Shown in pieces: positions 36,897-46,465 of a DNA stretch of 53,428 nt. The DNA is taken from positions 65,281 through 118,708 of the forward strand of contig JANXEU010000018.1 in assembly GCA_025058055.1 (NCBI GenBank), given 5' to 3'. The DNA is from Candidatus Calditenuaceae archaeon. Its GTDB lineage: Archaea; Thermoproteota; Nitrososphaeria_A; Caldarchaeales; Calditenuaceae. Both the position numbers and the translations under genes were made by a program. Each line of letters begins with the position of its first letter. Position 1 is the stretch's first letter. The notes under the pieces are model-generated. The model was not told the origin of the DNA. It did not search any database and saw only the letters and a list, made by a program, of their open reading frames with translations.

Positions 36897-37574
36897 TCAG
36901 TGACGATGCTCGTGGCTGTGCTGATGCTCTAGCGCATGGACGACGTACTCCAAGAAATGTTGCTCCTGTAATGCGCCTTCAAAAGAGACTATGTCATTTA
37001 TCACTACCTTCGGGACCGCCATCACACCATACCTGTTAGCGAGGTGAGGGAACTCCAAAGACTCTATCATGTCAGCTACAACGTGCTCGTTCTCAACAGC
37101 CATTTGGTGCGCGATCCTCACCGCCTTAGGACAGTAGGGACACGTCGGTGTGACGAAGACCTGTATGTGTACCGGTTCCCTTATCTCAGCGAGCCTCTGT
37201 TTGGTCGTCTGGGAGAGCCTCGATGAACCCCTAGATACGTCCACGATGTCGTCAAGCAGCGCGGCGAACTCGTATCCCGTCGGCATACCGAAATACCTCA
37301 CGCCGTACTCCCGCTTGCCGAAGACCAGTAGCGCTGGGATCTTGTCAACTCTCCACCTCCTCAACTTGTCCGCGTCGCTCTCGAAGTCATAGACCTCGAC
37401 CTTGATCATGTTAGAAAGCTCCGCAAGCTCCTCAGCGATGTTCCTGGTCACCTCGCACCCCTCACACTCGAACCTCTGAGTGACTACCACCAGCCTGACC
37501 TCTCCCGAGAGCTCCCTCTCGAAGAGCGACTTCACGTACTTCCGTTCCCTCTCCTTCAGGACCGGCACGCTCAA
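36897..37574 (-). CDS. Protein disulfide oxidoreductase (two thioredoxin-fold units), His-rich tail
   Basis: 'FECEGCEVTRNIAEEL' and 'FVTPTCPYCPKAVRIAH'; C-terminus HALEHQHSHEHRH. Confidence 0.88.
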   Translation of the reverse strand: MSVPVLKERERKYVKSLFERELSGEVRLVVVTQRFECEGCEVTRNIAEELAELSNMIKVEVYDFESDADKLRRWRVDKIPALLVFGKREYGVRYFGMPTGYEFAALLDDIVDVSRGSSRLSQTTKQRLAEIREPVHIQVFVTPTCPYCPKAVRIAHQMAVENEHVVADMIESLEFPHLANRYGVMAVPKVVINDIVSFEGALQEQHFLEYVVHALEHQHSHEHRH

Positions 37575-37670
37575 TCGTATTGAGGGCCCCTAATTAGGCT
37601 CCTCGTGTGCGGTAGCTCCGCCATGTCGGTAAAGTTTCTTTAATTGCACGGTTATGTTTCATGATGCGGC

Positions 37671-37745
37671 GGGCCCGTGGCCTAGCCAGGATAAGGCGGC
37701 GGCCTCCTAAGCCGCAGATCCCCGGTTCGAATCCGGGCGGGCCCG
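37671..37745 (+). tRNA. tRNA-Arg (anticodon CCT)
   Basis: Acceptor GGGCCCG/CGGGCCC, anticodon arm GCGGC-CTCCTAA-GCCGC, T-arm CCCGG-TTCGAAT-CCGGG; no encoded CCA. Confidence 0.95.
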
Positions 37746-37765
37746 TTCTGTTGCGTGAGTCCGGC

Positions 37766-38797
37766 CTAGAAGAGGTTGATCAGGACGGGCTGGGCAGATC
37801 CGGGCTCCAGACGAAACTCGCGGTGTCTTATCGCCTCGAGTCGGCTAAGGGAGGCCCTCCTCCGCTCCCTTCGGGCGCCGGCCTCCTCCCAGACCTCGAG
37901 CTCCTCCGGAGAGACAGGAACGTAAGGCGGCACTTCTCGCGGGCGGCCGCTGACGTCGACACCCACGAACGTAAAGTAGGACGTGGACACCGGACGCTCT
38001 TCCTCGCCCTTCACGACCAGCGCGTCGCACTCGACCTCCATCGAGCTTCTCCAGACCCTGGTCAACCTCGCCACGAGCTTCAGAGTGTCACCGACCCTCA
38101 CCGGTGAGTTGAAAGAAATCTGGTCCACAGATGCCGTCACCACGAGGCCCTCGGCGTATCCGTATGCTAGGATACCGGCGATCTCGTCCATGAACTGGAG
38201 CAGCCTGCCCGCGAACATGAGCTCCGAGCTGAAGGTGTCCTCGGGCGCTATCCTCCTGTAGCTGACCATCTCTTGCCTGACCCTCCCCTTGGGTGGAATG
38301 GGGCCGGACTCGAGGACTCGCTCAACGCTCCTCCTCCAATCCGCAGTGCGCTCCGCTACCTCCTTCTCCCATTCATCCCGCCATCCGATCGCGGCATCGA
38401 GCGGTTGAGGCCTTAGGTCCGGGCCTATGCAAACGTAGATCGCCCTCGCGAACGAGGCGGCGATGTAGGTGCCCGCGGGCCTCCTCAGGAGCACCTCGGT
38501 GAGTGCCGTCAGGGATGAGCGACCTACGTGTCCGACCCAGCTCCTGAGCACGAGGACGCTTCCAACGGTGATCGGGTTGATGAAGTGCATGTCGCCCATG
38601 AACCCGAGCACAACTTCGCCGCGACCTGCAACGGTCCCTATCGCTGTTGACGTGCTCGATTCAACTATCCAGCTGAGCATGTTGCCACCGAAGAGGAAAC
38701 CTACCGGGTTGGCGTGCCTCGGCATCACTACCCTCATCGTTTGCGTGTAGGTCTCTGACGGTGTCAACACTCGTCTAGCAAGGGATTCGCTGCTCAA
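37766..38797 (-). CDS. Double-hotdog acyl-CoA thioesterase
   Basis: 'MRVVMPRHANPVGFLFGGNMLSWI' and second hotdog 'SELMFAGRLLQFMDEIAGILAYGYAEG...VDQISFNSPVRVGDTLKLVARLTRV'. Confidence 0.9.
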   Translation of the reverse strand: MSSESLARRVLTPSETYTQTMRVVMPRHANPVGFLFGGNMLSWIVESSTSTAIGTVAGRGEVVLGFMGDMHFINPITVGSVLVLRSWVGHVGRSSLTALTEVLLRRPAGTYIAASFARAIYVCIGPDLRPQPLDAAIGWRDEWEKEVAERTADWRRSVERVLESGPIPPKGRVRQEMVSYRRIAPEDTFSSELMFAGRLLQFMDEIAGILAYGYAEGLVVTASVDQISFNSPVRVGDTLKLVARLTRVWRSSMEVECDALVVKGEEERPVSTSYFTFVGVDVSGRPREVPPYVPVSPEELEVWEEAGARRERRRASLSRLEAIRHREFRLEPGSAQPVLINLF

Positions 38798-38804
38798 TTG
38801 AACC

Positions 38805-38906
38805 TCAGAGCAGCCCTGTCAACCTGAGCATCAGAAGAACGATCAGCATCACACCGATAATCGAGGACACCAATGAAACCACTGCTGTGCTGCTCAACCT
38901 CCTCAC
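38805..38906 (-). CDS. 33-aa single-TM microprotein
   Basis: Reverse-strand reading VRRLSSTAVVSLVSSIIGVMLIVLLMLRLTGLL*; GTG start overlaps the upstream gene's TGA stop (GTGA); below the ORF-track length cutoff. Confidence 0.5.
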   Translation of the reverse strand: MRRLSSTAVVSLVSSIIGVMLIVLLMLRLTGLL

Positions 38907-39187
38907 CTAATGGGTATGAGCTGTACTCCGGCGAGTGAGAGCACGCTCAAGAGGAGGAAGGCAATGACCGCTCCCAGTCCTAGCAACGAGAGGCTGGACA
39001 AGGACTTGGGCTCGTACGCGAGGTGCATGAAGAAGAGCGCGATCAGCGCAGCCTTCCCTCCCGCTAAGAGCACGATCGAGGCGTCAACTACGACTCTCGG
39101 CAAAGGCTGGAAGAAGACCAACAGTTCTAGCGCGGTCAGCACGACCAAAGCAACGAAGACCGCGATGTAGATGGTTGCCTTCGCCAT
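38903..39187 (-). CDS. Cytochrome c oxidase subunit IV (CyoD/CoxD-like) small membrane protein
   Basis: 'MAKATIYIAVFVALVVLTALELLVFF...ALIALFFMHLAYEPKSLS' pattern; the ORF opens at 39442 but ATG at 39187 gives the natural N-terminus. Confidence 0.7.
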   Translation of the reverse strand: MAKATIYIAVFVALVVLTALELLVFFQPLPRVVVDASIVLLAGGKAALIALFFMHLAYEPKSLSSLSLLGLGAVIAFLLLSVLSLAGVQLIPIR

Positions 39188-39305
39188 CCTGACCCTGAGT
39201 GGCCTCTTGCTCCCTAGATTTAAACCCGTCAGAGTTGCCAACGTGGTTTGGTTACTGGCCGATCGATAGCAGAGTAGATATGGGAGGCGGGGCGCTGTTA
39301 GAAGG

Positions 39306-40304
39306 ATGCTGGTTGCGGACCAGATGCAGCCGTTGGTCGCTTTAACCGCCGCGCTCCTCCTCGCATTAGTCCTCGTCAGGGTGTCCATGTCTCTCAGCAA
39401 CAGGCTAGGCCTCGTAGGAAGAGACGTGCATAAGCCGTACACGGTATACGTGCCGAAGATCGGAGGGGTAGGAGTGGTGATCTCATATGTGGCCGTCGTT
39501 TCGACGCTTACCTACCACCAATCAATTCAACACCTTTTGGCGTTGGTGGCAGTCCCAGCAATCTCTTCAGTCTTTGGGCTGCTGGAGGACTTCAGAGAAC
39601 TGAATCCGTATCTCAAACCCCTCCTGCTGGCTATCCCGGGCGTCTTGATGGTTACCCTCGGTACGTACGATCCCTATCCAGTCCTACCGATAATTGGAAA
39701 GGTTCGCCTCACGATCCTCTATCCGTTAATCCTTGTGATAGCGTATTCGGTGGTCACGAACGCAGTCAACAGCATCGACGTAGTCAACGGCTCCCTAGCC
39801 TTCTTCGCGATAGCCACGAGCTGCACCCTGCTGGCGGCATTGACGCTAGGAGGAGCGATTCCGGAGCTGCAACTGGCTGCGGCCGCACTTCTCGGCTCAG
39901 TCTTAGGTTTTCTCCGATACAACTGGTATCCCGCTAGAACTTTCGCCGGGAACGTCGGGAGCAACTTCGTCGCTTCCTCGCTGCTTACACTTGCTGTACT
40001 TGGGAAGCTCGAGGTCCTCGTCCTCGTTGCTCTCCTGCCAGCGATACTGAACGAGGCGCTAATCATCACTTCAGTAGGAGGCCTGAAGTCCGGTAAGAGG
40101 ATCGTGAAGAGGCCCATCTTGGTTTTGAGCGGCGTGATCAGGGACAACCCGGACGTTTCCGCGCCTCTGACGCTCATCAGGATGCTGGCCGCAGGTGGTG
40201 ATCTCAACGAGAGGAGAGTTTCGATCGCTATTGGAGCCTTAACTGCGTTCTCCTGCGTTTTGGCACTTGCAACCCTTCTCTTCTATAACGGCATGGTGAG
40301 ATGA
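39306..40304 (+). CDS. MraY/WecA/Alg7-type glycosyl-1-phosphate transferase
   Basis: 'GRDVHKPYTVYVPKIGGVGVVISY', 'GLLEDFRELNPYLKPLLLAIPG', 'NAVNSIDVVNGSLAFFAI', 'ARTFAGNVGSNFV'. Confidence 0.88.
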   Translation: MLVADQMQPLVALTAALLLALVLVRVSMSLSNRLGLVGRDVHKPYTVYVPKIGGVGVVISYVAVVSTLTYHQSIQHLLALVAVPAISSVFGLLEDFRELNPYLKPLLLAIPGVLMVTLGTYDPYPVLPIIGKVRLTILYPLILVIAYSVVTNAVNSIDVVNGSLAFFAIATSCTLLAALTLGGAIPELQLAAAALLGSVLGFLRYNWYPARTFAGNVGSNFVASSLLTLAVLGKLEVLVLVALLPAILNEALIITSVGGLKSGKRIVKRPILVLSGVIRDNPDVSAPLTLIRMLAAGGDLNERRVSIAIGALTAFSCVLALATLLFYNGMVR

Positions 40305-40543
40305 ATTACTTGATCGGACAGCTCTTCAAGCTGATGGCCCTCGTAACCTTGGTGTGGCTGAGCCTCTTGCTGCTCCTGTCCGCGATCGGGCTCGTCATCG
40401 CAGCGCTTGAGGGCGAGGAGATCCCTTCAGCAAGCCTCATGAGAGTGCTCGCCTCCGTTGCGCTGTTCGTTGTGTGGGCTATCTGGCTCACGCTCTTAAG
40501 TCACTTCTGGTATCTCAGGGTTATGCGCCTTCGAAGGTCGTAA
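40301..40543 (+). CDS. Small membrane protein (about two TM helices)
   Basis: Hydrophobic 80-aa ORF overlapping the preceding stop (ATGA). Confidence 0.6.
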   Translation: MNYLIGQLFKLMALVTLVWLSLLLLLSAIGLVIAALEGEEIPSASLMRVLASVALFVVWAIWLTLLSHFWYLRVMRLRRS

Positions 40544-40639
40544 CTCCTGTCTTAGCTTAGACGATCACCAATCCGACGCACCACACAGAAGTAGGATTTA
40601 GTCATGCGGCTTACATTCTGCAATTAGTAAAAAACTTTA

Positions 40640-40656
40640 ATTATTACGTTAATAAT
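40640..40656. promoter_or_regulatory. Palindrome ATTATTA-CGT-TAATAAT at the LIV-operon promoter
   Basis: Perfect 7+3+7 palindrome 13 nt before the substrate-binding-protein ATG, next to A/T-rich TATA-like sequence. Confidence 0.55.
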
Positions 40657-40668
40657 AATGAGTCGCCC

Positions 40669-41982
40669 ATGAAGGCCAGACAGCTCGTTGTGGGGTTACT
40701 GGTCGCGGTGATCGCGGTCGCAGCCGTCGCCGCGGTTCTTCTGTTGCAACAACCCGCACAACAACCCACAACCCCTCAACCCACGCAACCGGCTCCACAG
40801 CCTCAAACGCCACCCGTTAGGGAAATAAAGGTCGGCATGCTCTGCGACCTCACAGGAGGAACCTCAGACGTCGGCAAACCCTACTGTCTGGGTGCGCTTG
40901 ATGCGCGAGAGTGGTTCGAGAAGTTCAACCCATTGCCACAGGGGTACAAGGTAGACCTCGCTTGGGTGGACTACAGCTACAAGATTCCGGAAGCCCAAGC
41001 AGCTTACAGCAGGTTCAAGGCACTCGGTGTTGTTGCGATAATCGGGTGGGGGACTGGCGACACTCTTGCACTCGCTCCAACAGTTCACTCAGACAAGATA
41101 CCCTACATCTCTGCCTCGTACAGTGGCGAGCTATTGAAGAACACGACGATGTACAACTTCTTCCCTCAGACGGACTACTCCTCGCAGGGAAGGGCCTTCG
41201 TGAGGTTCGCTGTTGACCTCTGGAACCAGATGCATGGAGGTAGGGCGCCAAGGCCGCCGAAGTTAGGGCTCGCGTATCCGAACGTCCCTTACGGAACCAC
41301 TCCGCTTCCTGCGATCAGAGACATGGCTAACCAGCTCGGGGCCGAGCTCTGTCCCGACCAAATCGTCGAACTGGCAGCGGTCGATGCGACTTCACAGATG
41401 CTTAAGTTCAAGGAGTGCGGTGCCGACTTCGTTTGGGCTGGCGGCACTGCTGCTAGCACGCTCGTCATCATGAGAGATGCGAAAAAGGTCGGGCTTAACG
41501 CACCCATCTTCGTCAACGTGTGGGGAGGTAACGAGGCGTATTTCCGCGCGAACCCTGAGGCTTCTGCTGGAAACTACTACCTCTCGTCGATTTCGGTCTA
41601 CACACCCGACATAGAACGTGGCGACTCCCCGGGAGCTAAGATCATCAGGGAATGGGCGAGGGAGAAGGGTCGTGGACCCTCTGACTTGACCGCAGCCTAT
41701 GTAAGGGGATGGGCAAACGTTAACGTTCTCTACAAGGCCCTGCGGATGGTGATTGAGAAGGGTGAGCCCGTGACCGGTGAGAACATATGGAAGGCGCTGA
41801 CCAGCATTAGGAACTGGGACTTCAGCCCGCTGACAGGAATTACCGCCGAGAGCATTACTTGGACACCTGAAGATAGGAGACCGATGATGAGCGTCTTCGT
41901 CTACAGGATAAACGAGCGGGGAGAGTTCGAGCTCGCGCGTAAGGTGACTCTCGACAGGAAGGCTGAGTGGCTAGGCTGGTGA
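40669..41982 (+). CDS. Branched-chain amino-acid-type (LIV) ABC transporter substrate-binding protein
   Basis: N-terminal hydrophobic segment then Q/P/T-rich linker, 'IKVGMLCDLTGGTSDVGKPYCLGALDAREWF' periplasmic binding fold. Confidence 0.9.
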   Translation: MKARQLVVGLLVAVIAVAAVAAVLLLQQPAQQPTTPQPTQPAPQPQTPPVREIKVGMLCDLTGGTSDVGKPYCLGALDAREWFEKFNPLPQGYKVDLAWVDYSYKIPEAQAAYSRFKALGVVAIIGWGTGDTLALAPTVHSDKIPYISASYSGELLKNTTMYNFFPQTDYSSQGRAFVRFAVDLWNQMHGGRAPRPPKLGLAYPNVPYGTTPLPAIRDMANQLGAELCPDQIVELAAVDATSQMLKFKECGADFVWAGGTAASTLVIMRDAKKVGLNAPIFVNVWGGNEAYFRANPEASAGNYYLSSISVYTPDIERGDSPGAKIIREWAREKGRGPSDLTAAYVRGWANVNVLYKALRMVIEKGEPVTGENIWKALTSIRNWDFSPLTGITAESITWTPEDRRPMMSVFVYRINERGEFELARKVTLDRKAEWLGW

Positions 41983-41991
41983 CCCCCGGAC

Positions 41992-42819
41992 TTGAACTCT
42001 GCTGTTTTTTCGCAAGCTTCTAGTCAGATCCTTCTCTTGAATAACATCGAGGTAGTTTACGACAAGTATTCGCTCGCTGTCAAAGGAATCTCCTTGAACG
42101 TCGAAAAAGGCGGCATCGTTGGACTGGTGGGTCCGAACGGAGCTGGCAAGAGCACCACTTTGAAATCTATTTCGGGTCTCATCAAGATAGAACGCGGAGA
42201 GGTGAGGCGCGGCACGATCGAATTCGAGGGCCGGAGGATTGAGAACTCCGATCCCGAAAAGCTCAGCAAGATGGGCATAGTTCACGTCCTCGAGGGGAGA
42301 AAGGTCTTTTCGGAGCTCACAGTCGAGGAGAACCTCATGACCGGGCTCTATTCCGGTGGGAGAAGGCTTCCCCCTGGGCAGAGTGACTTCGACTTAGTGT
42401 ACAGTTACTTCCCTAGGCTCAAGGAGCTGAGAAGGCTGAGGGCTGGATACATTAGCGGCGGCGAGCAACAGATGCTCGTCATAGGTCGGGCTCTCCTCAT
42501 GAGGCCGAAGCTCCTTCTCCTCGACGAACCAAGCCTAGGACTCGCGCCTAGGGTGGTGACATCCATCTTCAAGACGGTCACTCAATTGAGGGATAACGAG
42601 GGAATATCTATCATCTTAGCGGACCAGAACGCTAGGACGGTAATGAGTGTCTCCGACTACGTTTACGTGATCGAGAACGGCAGAGTGGCTATGGCAGGAA
42701 GGCCTCATGAGCTTGCTCAGAAGGAGGAGATGAAGGAATTTTACCTCGGTCTCTCACGGGAGGGCGAGCGAAGTTATGCAGTCGTGAAGCATTGGAAGAT
42801 AAGACGAAGGTGGGTCTGA
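41992..42819 (+). CDS. livF: LIV-type ABC transporter ATP-binding protein (LivF-like)
   Basis: Walker A 'GPNGAGKSTTLKSI', signature 'YISGGEQQMLVIGRALLMRPKLLLLDEPSLGLAP'. Confidence 0.94.
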   Translation: MNSAVFSQASSQILLLNNIEVVYDKYSLAVKGISLNVEKGGIVGLVGPNGAGKSTTLKSISGLIKIERGEVRRGTIEFEGRRIENSDPEKLSKMGIVHVLEGRKVFSELTVEENLMTGLYSGGRRLPPGQSDFDLVYSYFPRLKELRRLRAGYISGGEQQMLVIGRALLMRPKLLLLDEPSLGLAPRVVTSIFKTVTQLRDNEGISIILADQNARTVMSVSDYVYVIENGRVAMAGRPHELAQKEEMKEFYLGLSREGERSYAVVKHWKIRRRWV

Positions 42820-43592
42820 TGTCGGGCGCGTCTCTCGAGGTCAGAAACCTGAACCTCACCTTCGGAAAGGTGAAAGCCGTAGATAACGTGTCATTGGACA
42901 TCAGAGCTGGAGAGCGGTTGGCCGTAATAGGACCGAACGGCGCTGGGAAGACTTCTCTGATGAACTGCGTGAACGGTTTCTATCGCCCTCAGTCGGGAAC
43001 AATCTCTTTGAACGGCGTTGACATAACACGACTTCCACCACCGCTCAGGGCAAGAAAGGGCATTAGTCGGACCTTCCAGAACGTCCAGCTCTACAAGCAC
43101 GAGACGGTTTTAGAGAACGTGAGGGCCGCGTACTCTGCCTTCACCAGTCTTAACCCTATTTCCATATTGAGTAAATTCGTTTGGTATGGGCCGGGCTCCA
43201 GAGAGGAGCACGGGATTTACGAGCGAGCGGAGGAGGTCATCGATTTCCTCGAACTCTGGGAGTACAGGAACACTCACGTGATCAACCTGCCACTTGGACT
43301 CCAAAGGCGTGTTGAGCTAGCCAGGGCACTCGCACTTGACCCAAAGCTCCTTCTCTTGGACGAAGTGATGTCGGGGCTCACCTTCGACGAGAAGTACGAC
43401 ATGGTGAGGTTCATTCTTGACATCAACGAGGAGAGAGGGGTAACCGTGGTGCTCGTCGAACACGACCTCAAAGTTGTGATGGAGGTTTGTCCGAGGATAG
43501 TAGTTATGCATCAGGGACAGGTCATTGCGGACGGCTCACCGGGTGAGATCTCGCTGGCCCCGAGAGTGTTAGAGGCCTATTTGGGGGTGTAA
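42819..43592 (+). CDS. livG: LIV-type ABC transporter ATP-binding protein (LivG-like)
   Basis: 'GPNGAGKTSLMNCVNGFYRP', 'RTFQNVQLYKHETVLENV', 'LLLDEVMSGL'; ATG 42819 overlaps the livF stop (TGATG). Confidence 0.93.
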   Translation: MSGASLEVRNLNLTFGKVKAVDNVSLDIRAGERLAVIGPNGAGKTSLMNCVNGFYRPQSGTISLNGVDITRLPPPLRARKGISRTFQNVQLYKHETVLENVRAAYSAFTSLNPISILSKFVWYGPGSREEHGIYERAEEVIDFLELWEYRNTHVINLPLGLQRRVELARALALDPKLLLLDEVMSGLTFDEKYDMVRFILDINEERGVTVVLVEHDLKVVMEVCPRIVVMHQGQVIADGSPGEISLAPRVLEAYLGV

Positions 43593-43595
43593 GGG

Positions 43596-45569
43596 ATGTC
43601 ACAGGGTGAAGTCGTTCAGAGGAGAAGGGCGCCGAGGATAGTGAGATCGGTGAAGGGAGAGGGTGAGCCACCGGCAGTTATGGACTGGGAGACGCTGCCG
43701 AAGCTTCTGAGAGACCGAGCTAGGACCTCTGGCTCCAAGGTGGCGTCTAGGTGGAAGAGGCTCGGTGTGTGGCGAGAGTACACTTGGTCTGAGGTCTACG
43801 ATATTGTTCGTCGTTACGCCGCAGGTTTAAAGGTCTTGGGAGTCGTGAAGAGAGGAAGTGTGGTCGCAACCATTGGAGACAACAGGCCACATCAATTCTG
43901 GACTTGGCTTGCGGCCCAGTCCTTAGGCGGCATTGGAGGGGCTATCTACGCTGACTCACTACCTCATGAAATCGCGGCTCAGATGAACTTGATGAGGGCG
44001 CCCGTGATATTCGCTGAAGACCAAGAGCAGGTCGACAAGGTCCTTATGCGTGCGGACGAAATGCCGTCTCTCCGGTGCGTTATCTACAGGGACCCCAAGG
44101 GCATGTTCAGATACAAGGACAGGGATCACCCTCAGATAATATCGTTCGATGAGGTACTCTCAATGGGAAGTGAGGACTCGGACAGCATCGAGCGTGAACT
44201 CGAGAACGGACATGCTGACGACGCGGCGATGCTGGTATCCACTTCGGGAACGACGGGGATGCCGAAGAGGGCGACCCTTACGCATAGGAACTACATAAGC
44301 CAAGCGAGGGGGCTCGCTGCAGTCGATAAAGCGCCCGAGGGTGCAGACTACTTCTCTTTCCTTCCTATGGCTTGGATAGGTGAGCAGATGATGAGCGTAG
44401 GGGCGCTCGTGAACGGCTATGTAATCAACTTCCCCGAGGAGCCTGAGACTTTGAGGAGGGACTTCAGGGAGATTGGACCTGAGATCATCTTCACCTCACC
44501 GAGGTGGTACGAGGCCTGGCACGGCGAGATTGAGAGCAGGATACAGGACTCGACGCGTCTCAAGAAGCTCTTCTACAAAATAGCAATTGATGTGGGATAT
44601 CGTTACGTTGAGAACCCCGACTCAGCATCGATAAAGTTCCTTCATAAGCTGCTCTACTGGATAATGTATAGATCGATTCTCGACAAACTCGGTCTTAAGC
44701 GGGTCAAGAAGGCATATACTGGAGGAGCCCCGATCAGCCCGGAGCATTTCAGGTACTTCAGGGCAATAGGCCTCCCCCTCAAGCAGATCTGGGGTATGAC
44801 CGAGATGGTGGGGATAGTCTGCCTCCACAGAGAAGAGGACATCTCTAGGAGGAAGAAGTATCACACGGTTGGATCGCCGATTGCGGGGATGGAGATCGGA
44901 ATCACCGAGGAGGGTGAGATCGTGTGCAGAGGCCCGATGGTGATGAAGGGCTACTGGATGGAGCCTAAGAAGACCGCCGATACGATCGACGAGGAGGGAT
45001 GGTTTCACACCGAGGACTTCGGTCACATCGACGAGGACGGCAACCTCGTCTACTACGACAGGATCGAGGACGTGATAAGACTGGCTGACGGTAGGAGGAT
45101 ACCGCCCATTTACATTGAGACCAAGCTGAAGTTCAACCCGTACATCAAGGAGTCTTGCGTCGTTGGCGAAGGGAGGGACTGGCTCGCTGCGATGATCGCG
45201 ATCCGATACGAAACGGTCAGCGAGTGGGCTGAGACCAAGGGCATCTCCTTCACAGGATATCCGGACCTATCCCAGAAACCTGAGGTGATCGAGCTTGTAA
45301 AGAGAGGGGTTGTGGAGGTGAACGCCACACTCCCCGAGCACATGAAGATAAGGAGGTTCGTGCTGTTGACGAAAGAGTTCGACCCAGATGATGACGAGCT
45401 CACTAGGACTCGGAAGCTCAGAAGAAGGGTCATCAACATGAGATACAAGGAGCTCATCGACGCCATCTACGCCGGTGCAAGCGAGGGGCCGGTCTACTAC
45501 ACGCTGAGGTACAAGGACGGGCGCGAGGCTCAGGTATCTTACAGACTTAAGGTGGTGAACGTGGAGTGA
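43596..45569 (+). CDS. AMP-forming long-chain/aryl acyl-CoA ligase
   Basis: A3 'LVSTSGTTGMPKRATLTHRN', A5 'WGMTEMVGI', 'GWFHTEDFGHIDEDGNLVYYDRIEDVI', 'ELTRTRKLRRR'. Confidence 0.93.
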   Translation: MSQGEVVQRRRAPRIVRSVKGEGEPPAVMDWETLPKLLRDRARTSGSKVASRWKRLGVWREYTWSEVYDIVRRYAAGLKVLGVVKRGSVVATIGDNRPHQFWTWLAAQSLGGIGGAIYADSLPHEIAAQMNLMRAPVIFAEDQEQVDKVLMRADEMPSLRCVIYRDPKGMFRYKDRDHPQIISFDEVLSMGSEDSDSIERELENGHADDAAMLVSTSGTTGMPKRATLTHRNYISQARGLAAVDKAPEGADYFSFLPMAWIGEQMMSVGALVNGYVINFPEEPETLRRDFREIGPEIIFTSPRWYEAWHGEIESRIQDSTRLKKLFYKIAIDVGYRYVENPDSASIKFLHKLLYWIMYRSILDKLGLKRVKKAYTGGAPISPEHFRYFRAIGLPLKQIWGMTEMVGIVCLHREEDISRRKKYHTVGSPIAGMEIGITEEGEIVCRGPMVMKGYWMEPKKTADTIDEEGWFHTEDFGHIDEDGNLVYYDRIEDVIRLADGRRIPPIYIETKLKFNPYIKESCVVGEGRDWLAAMIAIRYETVSEWAETKGISFTGYPDLSQKPEVIELVKRGVVEVNATLPEHMKIRRFVLLTKEFDPDDDELTRTRKLRRRVINMRYKELIDAIYAGASEGPVYYTLRYKDGREAQVSYRLKVVNVE

Positions 45570-46465
45570 TACAGCAGCTACTCCTTCAGTTGAACCTCCT
45601 CTCAACAGGCCTTCTGCTTGGGCTGATGTACTCCCTCGCGGCCATGAGCCTCGCAATCATCTTCAAGACGACTAAGGTCGTGAACTTCTCCCAAGGAATG
45701 CTCGCAACCTTAGGAGCGTATCTGCTTTTGCTTTATTCCGGACAGTTGGGTCTACACCCCGCGATAGGTGCGCCTCTCTCCTTGCTGAGTGGGGTCGCGT
45801 TGGCGCTGCTCATAGAGAGAGTGATTCTGCGTCAATTCATAGGAGAACCGATTCTCTCACTTATCATCGTGACCCTGTCGCTCGCGTCCTTGTTGAGGGG
45901 GATAGTGATGATAGGGTGGGGAACGAACTTCTTCCCGGTGCCGAGGATCTTCGGGACTGTCGCCCTTCGCGTGGAGGGTTTCGCGATCCCGTTCGAGTAC
46001 GCAGTTGGCGCGGCGATAGCGGTCTCCTACATGGTAGCCCTCGCGCTCTTCTACAGGAAGTTCGTTATGGGTGCGGCCCTAAGGGCCGTCTCGGAGGACC
46101 ACATGGCAGCGACCGCGATGGGAATATCAGTCAAGACGGCTCAGGCGTTCGCATGGGTGCTCGGAATAGTGTCGTCGATGGTGGGGGGCATGCTTCTATC
46201 CTCGCACATAGGTGGCGTCGGCCTCTCGCTGGAATATCTAGGTGTCATAGCCTTACCTGCCGTTATACTCGGCGGCCTCGACAGCATCCCTGGTGCTGTG
46301 GTTGGAGGCATCTTCGTCGGATTGGCTGAGGTTTACTCAACTTACTACCTCGACGAGGTATTCGGTGGAGGGTTCTCTAGAGTCTTCCCGCTCATCGTGA
46401 TGCTGCTCATCATGCTCGTGAAACCCTATGGACTCTGGGGCACTGAGAGAATAGAGAGGGTGTGA
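45566..46465 (+). CDS. livH: LIV-type ABC transporter permease (LivH-like)
   Basis: 'GLLLGLMYSLAAMSLAIIFKTTKVVNFSQGMLATLGAYL', 'GMSIKTAQAFAW'-type loop, 'VILGGLDSIPGAVVGGIFVGLAE'. Confidence 0.94.
   Translation: MIQQLLLQLNLLSTGLLLGLMYSLAAMSLAIIFKTTKVVNFSQGMLATLGAYLLLLYSGQLGLHPAIGAPLSLLSGVALALLIERVILRQFIGEPILSLIIVTLSLASLLRGIVMIGWGTNFFPVPRIFGTVALRVEGFAIPFEYAVGAAIAVSYMVALALFYRKFVMGAALRAVSEDHMAATAMGISVKTAQAFAWVLGIVSSMVGGMLLSSHIGGVGLSLEYLGVIALPAVILGGLDSIPGAVVGGIFVGLAEVYSTYYLDEVFGGGFSRVFPLIVMLLIMLVKPYGLWGTERIERV

Noticed and set aside
40740-40810. Short CAACAACCC-type repeats
   Set aside because: Encodes the Q/P/T-rich linker of the substrate-binding protein; low-complexity coding rather than a repeat element.
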